DNA from: JAAYHG01 sp012735455
Lineage (GTDB): Bacteria > Bacillota > DTU030 > DUMP01
Length of the DNA stretch: 64,000 bases
Direction: 5' to 3'
Assembly: GCA_050951365.1 (NCBI GenBank)
Contig: JBMNIX010000009.1
Coordinates: forward strand, 235,468 to 299,467
A program made the translations under genes and the position numbers. Of this stretch, positions 9,237-17,462 are shown piece after piece. The notes under the pieces are model-generated. The model ran no database searches. It worked only from the letters and a program-made list of their open reading frames with translations, and was not told the origin of the DNA. Position 1 is the first letter of the stretch. Each line of letters begins with the position of its first letter.

Positions 9237-10120
9237 TCCCCCTTGAAGCCGACCGCTTCATCAAGCGCGTCGGCCCCGGCAATGATTTCTGTAAGTTCTT
9301 CGGTAATAGCCGCCTGCCGGGCCCGGTTGAAGGACAAGGTTAAGCCTGATAGAAGTTCTTCGGCGTTATCGGCAGCAGCCTCCATGGCCGCTACGCGAGA
9401 GCCGTGTTCGGCTGTCTTAGCCTCTAAGATAATACGATAAACGTTTGTAATAAGGTAACGAGGAAGTAGTTCGTTCAAAACCTCCTCTTCCCCTGGCTCT
9501 AAGAAGTAGACACTTTCGTATTTCTTCGGACTGGCCATCTTCTCCCGTTCCACCGGCAGCACGCGCCGCACTACCGGTTTCTGGGTGACCACAGAGTAAA
9601 AACGGGTGTAAACGAAGTACACGGCATCGTAGCGGCCGGAAACAAAGTCAGCACTCACCCTGTCGACCAAAGGGCGTACGGAGTCGTGCGTTAACTGGTC
9701 CGGATAGCTGTCGTAGCTTCTCAATACCTTGTAGCCCAGGTGCCGGAAGAAATGCTCCGCCTTAGAACCGACTGTGATAACCTCAACCTCTGCCTCGTCC
9801 TGGTCCACCACAAACTGAGCCTCACGCAGGACATCGGCGTTATAGCCACCGCAGAGTCCCTGGTCGGAACTCAACACCACATAACAAGCCTTCTGAATGG
9901 GACGCTCACAAAAAAAGGGGTGCTTGAACTCACCGTGTTGAGTCTCTAAGTCTCGCAGCAACTCACGAATTTTCCGGGCATAAGGGCGTGCCTCCAGTAG
10001 CTGCCGCTGGGCCTTTTGCAGCTTGGCTGTCGCGATCATTTTCATCGCCCGGGTCATATGCTCAATGTTTTCCACTACCTTAATACGACGCTTGATATTG
10101 CTAAGACTCTGCACCGCCAT
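9233..10120 (-). CDS. atpG: F1F0 ATP synthase subunit gamma
   Basis: Rotor-shaft gamma subunit, 295 residues. The N-terminal helix (IKRRIKVVENIEHMTRAMKMIA) and the C-terminal helix (MEAAADNAEELLSGL, FNRARQAAITEELTEI) that form the coiled coil inside F1 are both present. The SSDQGLCGGYN motif is intact. The start overlaps nothing, but the stop overlaps the atpD start by four bases. Confidence 0.97.
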   Translation of the reverse strand: MAVQSLSNIKRRIKVVENIEHMTRAMKMIATAKLQKAQRQLLEARPYARKIRELLRDLETQHGEFKHPFFCERPIQKACYVVLSSDQGLCGGYNADVLREAQFVVDQDEAEVEVITVGSKAEHFFRHLGYKVLRSYDSYPDQLTHDSVRPLVDRVSADFVSGRYDAVYFVYTRFYSVVTQKPVVRRVLPVEREKMASPKKYESVYFLEPGEEEVLNELLPRYLITNVYRIILEAKTAEHGSRVAAMEAAADNAEELLSGLTLSFNRARQAAITEELTEIIAGADALDEAVGFKGE

Positions 10121-10125
10121 CCCTC

Positions 10126-11913
10126 CTATGCCTTAAAACCACTAACGATAGCGGCACAGGCCTCTTCCAAAAGCCTCTCTAACTCAGTTGTGATTTTGCC
10201 TGTTTTCGCAATCTCAGCCAGGAGCTCAGGCTTATCAGCCTTAAGGGACCTCAGTAGCTCTTTCTCACAATTGCTCACGTCTTCTGCCGCCATGCCATCA
10301 AAGTACCCCCTGCCTGCCGCAAAAAGGACCACTACTTGGGCCTCTACGGGAAGGGGCTGGTACTGCGGCTGCTTTAGGATCTCCACCAGGCGTTCGCCAC
10401 GATGCAATTTCGCCAGTGTTGCCTTATCCAGGTCAGAGCCAAACTTAGCAAAAGCCGCCAGTTCGCGGTATTGAGATAGATCCAGACGCAAACTGCCTGC
10501 TACCTGTTTCATAGCTTTAATCTGGGCATTGCCACCCACCCGGGAAACAGAAAGGCCTACATTAACAGCCGGACGTACACCAGCGAAGAAAAGATCTGTG
10601 TCCAAGTAGATCTGTCCGTCGGTTATAGAAATAACGTTAGTAGGGATATACGCCGAAACGTCACCGGCCTGTGTTTCTACGATCGGCAGGGCTGTTAGGG
10701 AGCCGCCGCCTAGTTCATCACTGAGTTTGGCTGCACGCTCCAACAGCCGGGAATGGAGGTAAAAGATGTCTCCTGGATAGGCCTCTCGGCCAGGCGGACG
10801 CCTCAGTAGAAGGGACATAGCCCGGTAAGCCACCGCGTGTTTCGAAAGATCATCGTACACCACCAGCGCGTGCTTGCCCTGGTACATAAACCATTCAGCA
10901 ATGGCGCAGCCAGCATAGGGGGCTAGGTATTGCATGGTAGGAGAATCGCCGGCAGTAGCTGCCACCACCACTGTGTATTCCAGGGTACCATGATCACTCA
11001 ATGTCTGCACCAGTTGGGCCAGACTCGACGCTTTTTGGCCAATAGAGACATAGACACAATAGACGTCTTTACCTTTCTGATTCAAGATGGTATCAATGGC
11101 GATGGCGGTCTTTCCAGTCTGCCTGTCACCGATAATCAATTCACGTTGACCACGACCAATGGGCACCATGGCGTCAATAGCCTTGATACCAGTTTGCAGC
11201 GGTTCACGCACCGGCTGCCGATCTACAACGCCAGGCGCCGGCCCTTCCACAGGTCGAAAACCTTCAGGCTTGATAGGACCACGATCGTCAAGGGGGCGTC
11301 CCAAGGCATCCACCACTCGTCCCAAGAGCGCCATACCTACAGGAACCTCCACTACGCGACCGGTGCGATGGACATGGTCACCCTCCTTGATATGGTCGTC
11401 AACCCCCAAGAGAACAACACCTATATGATCCGTATCCAGGTTGAGCACCTGTCCCAATGTCCCGGATGAAAACTCCAAGATTTCTCCAACCATGGCGCTA
11501 CCCAATCCCTGAACTCGTGCCACTCCATCACCAACATCACTAACCCAACCGATTTCTGCCACCTCGGTCCGGAATTCTGCCTTGTTCAGGTTTTTCTCAA
11601 TGGCCTCCGCCAAACAATCCAAACTTGCAGCCTGACCCTCTGTCGCACTGAGAAGCTTTTCCTGCAAAGCTGCTAGCCGGCCACGTACACTAGCATCAAT
11701 CACCTTATCGCCGATACGGATAATCATACCGCCAATAAGAGTAGGGTCAACTTCTTGGTTCAGAGTATACGACTGCTTCAGTGACTCGCTAAGTTTCCGG
11801 CGCAGCTTTTTTAGATCCTCATGTCCTAGGGTTGTGGCGGAGATAACCTCCACTACAAGGTCAGTGTCCGACCCACTCTCCCCTTTCAAAGCCGCATTGC
11901 CGTAGATGCTCAT
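10126..11913 (-). CDS. atpA: ATP synthase subunit alpha with fused C-terminal domain of subunit delta
   Basis: A 595-residue protein, about 90 longer than a normal alpha. Residues about 18-88 match the C-terminal half of subunit delta/OSCP: VISATTLGHEDLKKLRRKL, then the family hallmark VDPTLIGGMIIRIGDKVIDAS and RGRLAALQEKLL. From about residue 95 it is a standard alpha subunit: VSDVGDGVARVQGL, P-loop GDRQTGKTA near 263, ISITDGQIYL and the arginine-finger region VNVGLSVSRVGG. The N-terminal six-helix domain of delta is absent, and there is no room for it: the ATG overlaps the stop of a complete atpF (ATGA). The reading frame is continuous through the fusion. A GAGGG sequence 13 bases before an in-frame TTG (about 11622) could allow a separate alpha to be made; that is inference. 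Confidence 0.93.
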   Translation of the reverse strand: MSIYGNAALKGESGSDTDLVVEVISATTLGHEDLKKLRRKLSESLKQSYTLNQEVDPTLIGGMIIRIGDKVIDASVRGRLAALQEKLLSATEGQAASLDCLAEAIEKNLNKAEFRTEVAEIGWVSDVGDGVARVQGLGSAMVGEILEFSSGTLGQVLNLDTDHIGVVLLGVDDHIKEGDHVHRTGRVVEVPVGMALLGRVVDALGRPLDDRGPIKPEGFRPVEGPAPGVVDRQPVREPLQTGIKAIDAMVPIGRGQRELIIGDRQTGKTAIAIDTILNQKGKDVYCVYVSIGQKASSLAQLVQTLSDHGTLEYTVVVAATAGDSPTMQYLAPYAGCAIAEWFMYQGKHALVVYDDLSKHAVAYRAMSLLLRRPPGREAYPGDIFYLHSRLLERAAKLSDELGGGSLTALPIVETQAGDVSAYIPTNVISITDGQIYLDTDLFFAGVRPAVNVGLSVSRVGGNAQIKAMKQVAGSLRLDLSQYRELAAFAKFGSDLDKATLAKLHRGERLVEILKQPQYQPLPVEAQVVVLFAAGRGYFDGMAAEDVSNCEKELLRSLKADKPELLAEIAKTGKITTELERLLEEACAAIVSGFKA

Positions 11914-12431
11914 GCCCCGACACCCCCGCTCACATCGCGCAGGTCGAGATTATCCAAGAAATCAGTGACCAGTTTTCTACCGGTCTTTTCATCCAGTGAC
12001 AGTTCTGTCACCTTGCTGGCCGCGAGAATGGCCAGGTTTACCATGTTCTCTTTCAGGTCTTCCAAAGCCCGCTCTTTCTCGTGCTTGACCTCTTCTTGCG
12101 TAGCAGCGATGATACGTTTGGACTCCTCACGTGCCTGTAGTATAATCTCCCGTTTCACCTTTTCCGCCTCACGAACGGCACTGGCTATTATGTCTTCAGC
12201 CTCGCGGTGTGCCCGCTGTCGCTCTTCTTCAGCAAGAGACCTGATCCTCGCCAGCTCATCCCGTGCTTGTTCGGCTTGGTCTAAGGCTTCCTGTATGCTG
12301 TCGCGGCGCTTTTTCATGTGGCGCATAAGGGGTTTGAACAAGAACAAACGTAGTGCCAGCAAGACTACGCCGAAATTGATGATGGTATATAGAAAGCTGA
12401 TTAGGTTAGGGCTGATCAAGCCTCCTTCCAT
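11910..12431 (-). CDS. atpF: F1F0 ATP synthase subunit b
   Basis: Peripheral-stalk b subunit, 173 residues from an ATG at 12431 preceded by AAAGGAGG at good spacing; an upstream in-frame start would add seven residues. One membrane helix near the N-terminus (LISFLYTIINFGVVLLALRL) precedes a long charged coiled coil rich in E, K, R and A. The C-terminus (VTELSLDEKTGRKLVTDFLDNL) is the normal delta-binding end, so b is not truncated or fused. Its stop overlaps the start of the delta-alpha fusion. Normal b therefore meets an abnormal delta partner. Confidence 0.95.
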   Translation of the reverse strand: MEGGLISPNLISFLYTIINFGVVLLALRLFLFKPLMRHMKKRRDSIQEALDQAEQARDELARIRSLAEEERQRAHREAEDIIASAVREAEKVKREIILQAREESKRIIAATQEEVKHEKERALEDLKENMVNLAILAASKVTELSLDEKTGRKLVTDFLDNLDLRDVSGGVGA

Positions 12432-12507
12432 ACAGCCTTCCTCCTTTCGCAACCAGAGATAGACACCCTGAACCAGCGAAGCTCATGTTCTCTTAATAGT
12501 AAACTTC

Positions 12508-12771
12508 CTATAGAAGTTGCAGTAGCGGGTTGGCAAAAATCAGCACCAAGGCAATAACAAAGGCATAGATGGTCAGCGACTCAATAATAGCAATACCGAT
12601 CAGCATGGTCATGCGAATGTTGTCGGCTGCCTCGGGCTGGCGGGCAATCCCCTCCACTGCACTGCTTATCGCTTTACCTTGTCCCAACGCAGGGGCAATG
12701 GTACCGATACCAATCGCCAGTGCAGCACTAAGAATGGTAACTGCTAAAACGAATGCTTTAGCGGTAATCAC
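12508..12771 (-). CDS. atpE: F1F0 ATP synthase subunit c, with Na+-type ligand residues
   Basis: Proteolipid c-ring subunit, 87 residues, two membrane helices joined by the polar loop ARQPEA. The start is GTG at 12771 with AGGAGG upstream. The ion-binding glutamate sits in GIAIIESLTIYAF. Compared with the Na+-binding Ilyobacter c subunit (GQGYAAGKAVE, VAESTGIY), the glutamine of GQG, the E-S pair and the tyrosine are kept, while the threonine after ES is leucine here. Proton-type rings usually lack the Gln and Ser. I read this as a probable Na+ (or mixed) ring; the T-to-L change leaves doubt. Confidence 0.95.
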   Translation of the reverse strand: MITAKAFVLAVTILSAALAIGIGTIAPALGQGKAISSAVEGIARQPEAADNIRMTMLIGIAIIESLTIYAFVIALVLIFANPLLQLL

Positions 12772-12834
12772 TGTATCATCCTCCTATTAACCACAATAAG
12801 AATAGCTAGCATTAGACCATAGATGCACTCTGCT

Positions 12835-13488
12835 CTATTCTTCCCCCGTAGCTTGGGTCAGGTATACCATAGCCAACATGGTAAATACCAACGCTTGGAT
12901 AAGACCGGTAAAGAGGCCGAAAAGCAGCATTGGTACCGGCGCTATCAAAGGTACAATGAACCCTAGCACCGCAATTACGATGTGCTCACCTGTGATATTG
13001 CCAAACAAACGAAAGGCTAGAGAAAGCGGCTTTGAAATCTCTTCCAGGAGATTCAGTGGTAAGAAAAAAGGCATAGGTTCAAGAAAATGGTGTAAGTATG
13101 CCATCCCTTTCTTCTTTAAACCATAGAAGTGGTTGGCCAACAGTACAACGACAGCCAAACCTGCCGTAGTATTAATGTCACTGGTCGGGGCCGCCAGACC
13201 AGGTATAGATCCCATCCAGTTGCTAAGCAGGATATAGAGAAACAAGGCGCCGATAAAAGGTGCGTACTCTCTGCCCCTCTCCCCCATATTGTCTACGACC
13301 AATCCCTCCAGCATCTCCACCACCGTTTCAAGGGCATTTTGCAGCCCCCCCGGAACATCCTGCAGGCGACGGGTAGAAACGAAAGCCATGACCGCAACAA
13401 AGGCGCTTAGAATAGTGCTCATGACAACTGTGTTGGTAACTGGTATTCCACAGAATTCGGCCACTGCAACAGGACCTAGATGTTCCAT
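12835..13488 (-). CDS. atpB: F1F0 ATP synthase subunit a
   Basis: Membrane stator subunit that forms the ion half-channels, 217 residues, several membrane helices. The essential arginine lies in PLSLAFRLFGNITGEH. The GLIQALVFTMLAMVYL final helix is typical. It follows atpI with a gap of 7 bases and precedes atpE. Length is at the short end for Firmicutes but all core helices are present. Confidence 0.95.
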   Translation of the reverse strand: MEHLGPVAVAEFCGIPVTNTVVMSTILSAFVAVMAFVSTRRLQDVPGGLQNALETVVEMLEGLVVDNMGERGREYAPFIGALFLYILLSNWMGSIPGLAAPTSDINTTAGLAVVVLLANHFYGLKKKGMAYLHHFLEPMPFFLPLNLLEEISKPLSLAFRLFGNITGEHIVIAVLGFIVPLIAPVPMLLFGLFTGLIQALVFTMLAMVYLTQATGEE

Positions 13489-13495
13489 GACGGAA

Positions 13496-13882
13496 TCACC
13501 CCTTTTGCTTCCTTCCCAAGCCTAATGGGATGAGACAGTTCAGCCAAAGACACGTCTGGGGAAATAAGAATCCAACCACTACCGCCCAAAGCCCCTGTGG
13601 TGCAAAGCGGGCAACCAAGAAAAAAATCAGTAAAACAATAACGTACCGAGCCAAAGAGCAGGCCAAAAAAAACACCTGAACACGGTCCGTCCCCGTGGGA
13701 CGCAAACCATGCTCAACTGTAGATTTCAGAATCCTAAGGTTAGCAACGCCTGCCCCTACTCCCAGGAGGAATAGCCTATCTGCTAACGCAGGGCCAAATA
13801 TAAACAAAAATACGACAACCACAAACCCCAAGGTTAGACTGCACCACTCAGCCCGTCTCAGTAGACACCTAACCTTAGTCAC
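13496..13882 (-). CDS. atpI: ATP synthase subunit I family membrane protein
   Basis: 128-residue protein with four hydrophobic segments, in the standard atpI position between atpZ and atpB. It overlaps the atpZ stop by eight bases. AtpI proteins help c-ring assembly and, with AtpZ, have been linked to Mg2+/Ca2+ handling in some bacilli. Sequence likeness is weak, as is usual in this family, so the call rests on hydrophobic profile and position. Confidence 0.75.
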   Translation of the reverse strand: MTKVRCLLRRAEWCSLTLGFVVVVFLFIFGPALADRLFLLGVGAGVANLRILKSTVEHGLRPTGTDRVQVFFLACSLARYVIVLLIFFLVARFAPQGLWAVVVGFLFPQTCLWLNCLIPLGLGRKQKG

Positions 13883-14141
13883 GCTTTAGCGCATCCTTTT
13901 GTTCTTCGGCTCTTGCTTTCGTTGGTATTGGTACCATCTTGGACAACATCTTGTAGACATTCCAAATCCCCGACGTCACACCGAACAGGATCAAGGCGAG
14001 GATCCAACCTTCGCCTAAGCCATACCTCTTGTTCAGGTAGTTGCCGAGAAAAGCGAACATGAGAACAGGTACAGCTAGCCGCATGCCTAGATCCAAGGCA
14101 ACACCGAAGCTATCCATAAACGACGTTCGTCTTGCCGCCAT
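13875..14141 (-). CDS. atpZ: AtpZ/AtpI family protein
   Basis: Small two-helix membrane protein and first gene of the ATP synthase operon. The start ATG at 14141 (MAARRTSFMDSFG) has GGGGGTTGATA directly upstream; five residues could be added from 14156. The family pattern is visible: SFGVALDLGMRLAVPVLMFAFLG, then NKRYG and WILALILFGVTSGIWNVYKM. The partner is probably AtpI, whose gene overlaps it. Confidence 0.85.
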   Translation of the reverse strand: MAARRTSFMDSFGVALDLGMRLAVPVLMFAFLGNYLNKRYGLGEGWILALILFGVTSGIWNVYKMLSKMVPIPTKARAEEQKDALKRD

Positions 14142-14213
14142 TATCAACCCCCACAATCTTTCAATCCAGCTTATGGTGACGAGTAGTAAGTTTTATCGTA
14201 TCTCTTCGGCAAC

Positions 14214-14242
14214 ATCATAGCACTGAAGCATAGTTTTGACAA
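14214..14242 (-). promoter_or_regulatory. Promoter of the ATP synthase operon
   Basis: Minus strand: -35 TTGTCA, 17 bases, -10 TATGAT with an upstream TG (extended -10). It lies about 70 bases before atpZ, leaving a short leader. It is a housekeeping-type promoter by sequence. Confidence 0.7.
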
Positions 14243-14314
14243 GGGTCAACCCTCCCAAGGCAAGCCATCTGCAGCAACCCTTTTCTTTACCTTGTCTCTT
14301 GCCTCTCCCTTTCA

Positions 14315-14348
14315 TGTAAAAGCCAGTCTCTAGCAAACTAGAGACTGG
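14315..14348 (-). terminator. Terminator after the HAD phosphatase gene
   Basis: Perfect 11-pair stem CCAGTCTCTAG / CTAGAGACTGG with a TTTG loop, followed by CTTTT on the minus strand. The stop codon of the HAD gene lies inside the stem. Confidence 0.85.
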
Positions 14349-15054
14349 CCACAAAGTCGGGTAAGTCCGTTATTCTTCCTCGGGCCACGGGCGCAAGCCT
14401 GGTCTTGCCCCGGTCAATCAGGAAATCCTCCACCAAGAAAGTCCTAATACCGACCTTGGCCGCCACCATGTCCTCTTCCATATCATTGCCTACCATCCAA
14501 CACTCTTCAGGATTGCGCCCTAGAAGCTCTAGTACCTCCCGATAATACTGGATGTGGGGCTTACAAAAATGCATTCTCTCGTAGGCAGTCACCAGCTTAA
14601 AGTTGTAACCACCGAGACCACCCCAGTCGAGCCGGTGACGAATAGCTTGCATAGGAAAGACCGGATTAGTCGCGATAATCACCTCAAATCCCCGCGCCAT
14701 GGCTAGTTCTACCGCCTGGCACGCAGCCTCACTGGTCACTTCGGAGCTTCCGAGACGCGGAAACTCATGGGTGTAAAAGTCATCGAATATCGACAAAATC
14801 TCTCCTTCTGGCCGACCCAGCCTGGGGAGAAAGTCAGCCATAAACACCTCCTGGTTGGTCAAGGCTGGGTCCAGGTTATTTATCATGACATCAGTGGAGG
14901 CCAAGATGTGATGAGCCAAGGTCTTGGGTTCTATTAAGTGCGCAAAGTAACTGCCTAAAGCACGAAAGTAATGGGGTAGAAAGGTATTCATATCTAGTTT
15001 GATCAAGGTACCGTCCAGGTCAAAAAGCAGAGTCTGCACACTGCTCTTAGTCAT
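14338..15054 (-). CDS. HAD superfamily hydrolase
   Basis: Haloacid dehalogenase-fold phosphatase, about 238 residues. Motif I is LLFDLDGTLIKLD, motif II the threonine of IIATNPVF, motif III the lysine in HFCKPHIQYY, motif IV GNDMEEDMVAA. A helical cap lies between motifs I and II. Substrate cannot be told; the cap is larger than in simple phosphoserine-type enzymes. I prefer the ATG at 15054 (MTKSSVQTLLFDLDG), which overlaps the end of the ylbF-like gene by eight bases; an ATG at 15078 would add eight basic residues. The two genes probably form an operon. Confidence 0.85.
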   Translation of the reverse strand: MTKSSVQTLLFDLDGTLIKLDMNTFLPHYFRALGSYFAHLIEPKTLAHHILASTDVMINNLDPALTNQEVFMADFLPRLGRPEGEILSIFDDFYTHEFPRLGSSEVTSEAACQAVELAMARGFEVIIATNPVFPMQAIRHRLDWGGLGGYNFKLVTAYERMHFCKPHIQYYREVLELLGRNPEECWMVGNDMEEDMVAAKVGIRTFLVEDFLIDRGKTRLAPVARGRITDLPDFVASL

Positions 15055-15436
15055 GTTTATCAGTCTCTTTCGCATCACCCTCGCTTGGGCGCGGCCGCAC
15101 CAACGGCTCCCATTCTTTCACTGCATCTGCAATTATTTTTTGAATATCAGTGAAGAGCCGTGTGAACCTACCCTCGGCTTCTAAGTAAGAGCGTACAGTA
15201 AGATCCAGCAGCAAGATGTCGGCCATTTGGCGCAAGGCTTCCATTCGCTCCTGGGAAACCTTTTCTCCCGCTAACACGCGTGCCTGCAGCTCAATCTCTT
15301 TAATCTTTAAGTCCTGCACACGCTTTAGTTTCTCAGGCTCGGCGTCGAGAGCCTCTCGCGCCTTTAGCAGCGTTTGAAATTCCACAGACCCCCGCAGACT
15401 GCGCGCTAGGGAGTGAGCCTCATCGTAAACATTCAT
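15047..15436 (-). CDS. YlbF/YmcA family protein
   Basis: 129-residue, almost wholly helical protein of the YlbF/YmcA family. In Bacillus these proteins form the RicAFT complex that affects RNase Y and development. The family pattern is seen in YDEAHSLARSLRGSVEFQTLLKA and in the long amphipathic helix EKLKRVQDLKIKEIELQARVLAG. It lacks the cysteines that carry Fe-S clusters in RicA/RicF. The downstream partner is a HAD phosphatase. Confidence 0.75.
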   Translation of the reverse strand: MNVYDEAHSLARSLRGSVEFQTLLKAREALDAEPEKLKRVQDLKIKEIELQARVLAGEKVSQERMEALRQMADILLLDLTVRSYLEAEGRFTRLFTDIQKIIADAVKEWEPLVRPRPSEGDAKETDKHD

Positions 15437-15545
15437 AATCCCCTTACACCTCCTGCAATAATCCAGCCAGAACCCTCCCGCAGCCTAGCACTTGACACCC
15501 CTCCTGCATAGTATGAATAGGACCATTAATGGGAGGAGGATTGAT

Positions 15546-16268
15546 ATGGCAATTCACGTCGTTCAAGCTGGTGAAAGCCTCTGGAGCATTGCCCGTCTCT
15601 ACGGCGTTTCGGTAGAGGAAATCATGGCGGCCAACAACCTAACGAGCACGGAGATTCGCCCTGGTCAACAGCTGCAGATAATAGCCGTGGTCGAGCCAAC
15701 CCCACCCACAACCCCCACCACCGGCATTCACATTGTAAGAAGTGGTGAAACTCTGTCGGGTATTGCACGGCGCTACAGAGTGTCGCTGGAATCCTTGATT
15801 GACGCTAATCCTAACCTGATCTATCCTGGGCTGCAACTTCGCATTCCGTCTGTTGAACCTGCACCCACAGAGCCAGGGGAGGACAGCATGGAGACAGGCT
15901 GCTTCCGGCTCACCTTGTCGGCCGACCGAACCATTTATAGTCCAGGCACAAACGTTACCATGCGCCTTACCAAGACCAACATCTGCCGCACTACACAAAC
16001 TCTTACCTATCTTACCAGCCAGCGCTATGAATTTGAAATTCGCCAGGATAATCGTCTCATTTGGCGCTGGTCCGACGGCCGCGCCTTCAGCCAGGGCGTG
16101 CAACGCGTTCGCGTCCGGCCAGGTGAAACCCTAACCTTTATTGAAACCTGGCCTCAGGTGGACAGTGCAGGCCGCCGAGTGGAGCCGGGTCGCTACCGCA
16201 TTGTCGCCTGGAACACTGCTCGAGAGACCCGTGAAGACGTGGTTACTGTGTATGTCCTTATCCGCTAA
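15546..16268 (+). CDS. LysM-repeat protein with C-terminal BsuPI-type domain
   Basis: 240 residues from the ATG at 15546, which has AGGAGGATTGAT directly upstream; earlier in-frame starts give no signal peptide either. Two LysM peptidoglycan-binding modules (HVVQAGESLWSIARLYGVS, HIVRSGETLSGIARRYRVS) are joined by a Pro/Thr linker. The last 110 residues form a beta-rich domain (LTLSADRTIYSPGTNVTMRLT, RYEFEIRQDNRLIWRWSDGRAF, GRYRIVAWN) like BsuPI, first known as an intracellular protease inhibitor. No export signal is visible, so the location is uncertain. It is transcribed alone on the plus strand, convergent with queG; the two stop regions overlap by 11 bases. Confidence 0.85.
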   Translation: MAIHVVQAGESLWSIARLYGVSVEEIMAANNLTSTEIRPGQQLQIIAVVEPTPPTTPTTGIHIVRSGETLSGIARRYRVSLESLIDANPNLIYPGLQLRIPSVEPAPTEPGEDSMETGCFRLTLSADRTIYSPGTNVTMRLTKTNICRTTQTLTYLTSQRYEFEIRQDNRLIWRWSDGRAFSQGVQRVRVRPGETLTFIETWPQVDSAGRRVEPGRYRIVAWNTARETREDVVTVYVLIR

Positions 16269-17334
16269 GAGCAGACTCAAGTTCCGCCAAGACCTCAGGA
16301 TCCGTTTCTTGAGATACCCGCGCCGCTAGCGCTAGGGCCGCTCGCCCGTTCGTGTCGCCTAGTCTCACTAGGCTCCAAGCCGCAGCGCCGCGTATTACCG
16401 GCCGCGGATCCTGCAGCAACTCAACAAGGGCTGTTACTGCGGCCGGATCGCCCTGGTTGCCCAAGGTATAAACAGCATTCCTCTGTAACACTGTGCGCCC
16501 GCGCCAACCGATTGCCGTGGCACCGTAAAGTGAAATAAACTCTTGCTTGCTTAGGCATAGCAACCTCTTGAGATCCAACTCGGCCCCTGTCCCAGGGGCT
16601 TTTTTTATCAGTGGGCAGGCTTTAAGACATATGTCGCATCCGTAAAGGCAACCGGTAAAATACACTCGAAGCTCCTGTGGAATAGCTCCCTTGGCTTGGG
16701 TAAGGTAAGAGAGGCACCTTTTCGCTTCGAGCCGGAAAGGTTCTGACAAGGCCCCCGTTGGGCAGCTGGCGCGGCAGCGGCCGCAGCCCAGGCAAAGGCC
16801 TGATTGGGGTTCATCCGGCTCCAGGTCGATATCCAGCAGAAGGCCGCCCAGGAAAAAGGCTTCGCCCCCTCCGGCCGGCAACAGTTGAGTATTCTGGCCC
16901 CAAACACCAAGCCCTGCACGCCAGGCTAAAGGGCGTTCCATGAGGGAACTGGTGTCCACGAAGATACGGTATGAGCTTCCCGGCACCTCTTGCTGGACAA
17001 TGCTGGCCAGACGCTGTAGTTTTTCTCTCAAAACTCTATGGTAATCGGGACCGTAAGAACCTGCTGCCAGATACCCCGTCTGGGCAGCGACCTCTCGTGG
17101 CGATGGCACGGCATAAGGCAAGCCTGCCAGGAACACGCTGCGCGTCTCAGGCCACACCTGGCGTGGATCCGTTCGCCGGTTCACATCGGCAGATACGAAA
17201 GGCGTACCATTGTCTGCCGCCTCCTGTGCACTTAGATACTCCTTTACCTCAACCATAGGCGACGCAGTCGTTATACCCACAGGACCAAGGCCTAGTTCAA
17301 AGGCCACTTCCTTTAGGCGCTCCTTCAGCCCCAT
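16258..17334 (-). CDS. queG: Epoxyqueuosine reductase
   Basis: Cobalamin- and Fe-S-dependent enzyme that reduces epoxyqueuosine to queuosine in tRNA, the last step of the pathway. 358 residues. The two [4Fe-4S] motifs are complete: CLGCGRCRASCPTGAL and, after a gap, CLYGCDICLKACP. The N-terminal VNRRTDPRQVWPETRSVF and the catalytic-acid region YGPDYHRVL match QueG. A C-terminal HEAT-like pair (LVELLQDPRPVIRGAAAWSLVRLG) binds tRNA in known structures. It has its own promoter and a 120-base leader with two hairpins. Confidence 0.93.
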   Translation of the reverse strand: MGLKERLKEVAFELGLGPVGITTASPMVEVKEYLSAQEAADNGTPFVSADVNRRTDPRQVWPETRSVFLAGLPYAVPSPREVAAQTGYLAAGSYGPDYHRVLREKLQRLASIVQQEVPGSSYRIFVDTSSLMERPLAWRAGLGVWGQNTQLLPAGGGEAFFLGGLLLDIDLEPDEPQSGLCLGCGRCRASCPTGALSEPFRLEAKRCLSYLTQAKGAIPQELRVYFTGCLYGCDICLKACPLIKKAPGTGAELDLKRLLCLSKQEFISLYGATAIGWRGRTVLQRNAVYTLGNQGDPAAVTALVELLQDPRPVIRGAAAWSLVRLGDTNGRAALALAARVSQETDPEVLAELESALSG

Positions 17335-17455
17335 GGCCAGCCCCCTTCCAGCAGAAAACGAGCTCAGTTGAACTGCGCTCGTTATATACGGACCACACCT
17401 GCTCTCGTGCTAAAGACCGGGGTCACCTTAGCACAAAAAGTACAACAACATTCCT
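17335..17455 (-). promoter_or_regulatory. Structured leader upstream of queG
   Basis: The predicted transcript start near 17455 gives a leader of about 120 bases. It contains hairpin 1 (17434-17407: GTGCTAA / TTAGCAC with an inner GAC/GTC step) and hairpin 2 (17382-17358: ACGAG-CAGT / ACTG-CTCGT) followed by GTTTTCTGC, which resembles a weak terminator just before the ribosome site. I recognise no known riboswitch; it does not match preQ1 or cobalamin classes. Confidence 0.4.
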
Positions 17456-17462
17456 ATTGATC

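Noticed and set aside
15492..15520. Promoter TTGACA...TATGAA before the LysM gene
   Set aside because: The -35 is perfect but the only reasonable -10 is 14 bases away, too close for a normal promoter, so I did not list it.
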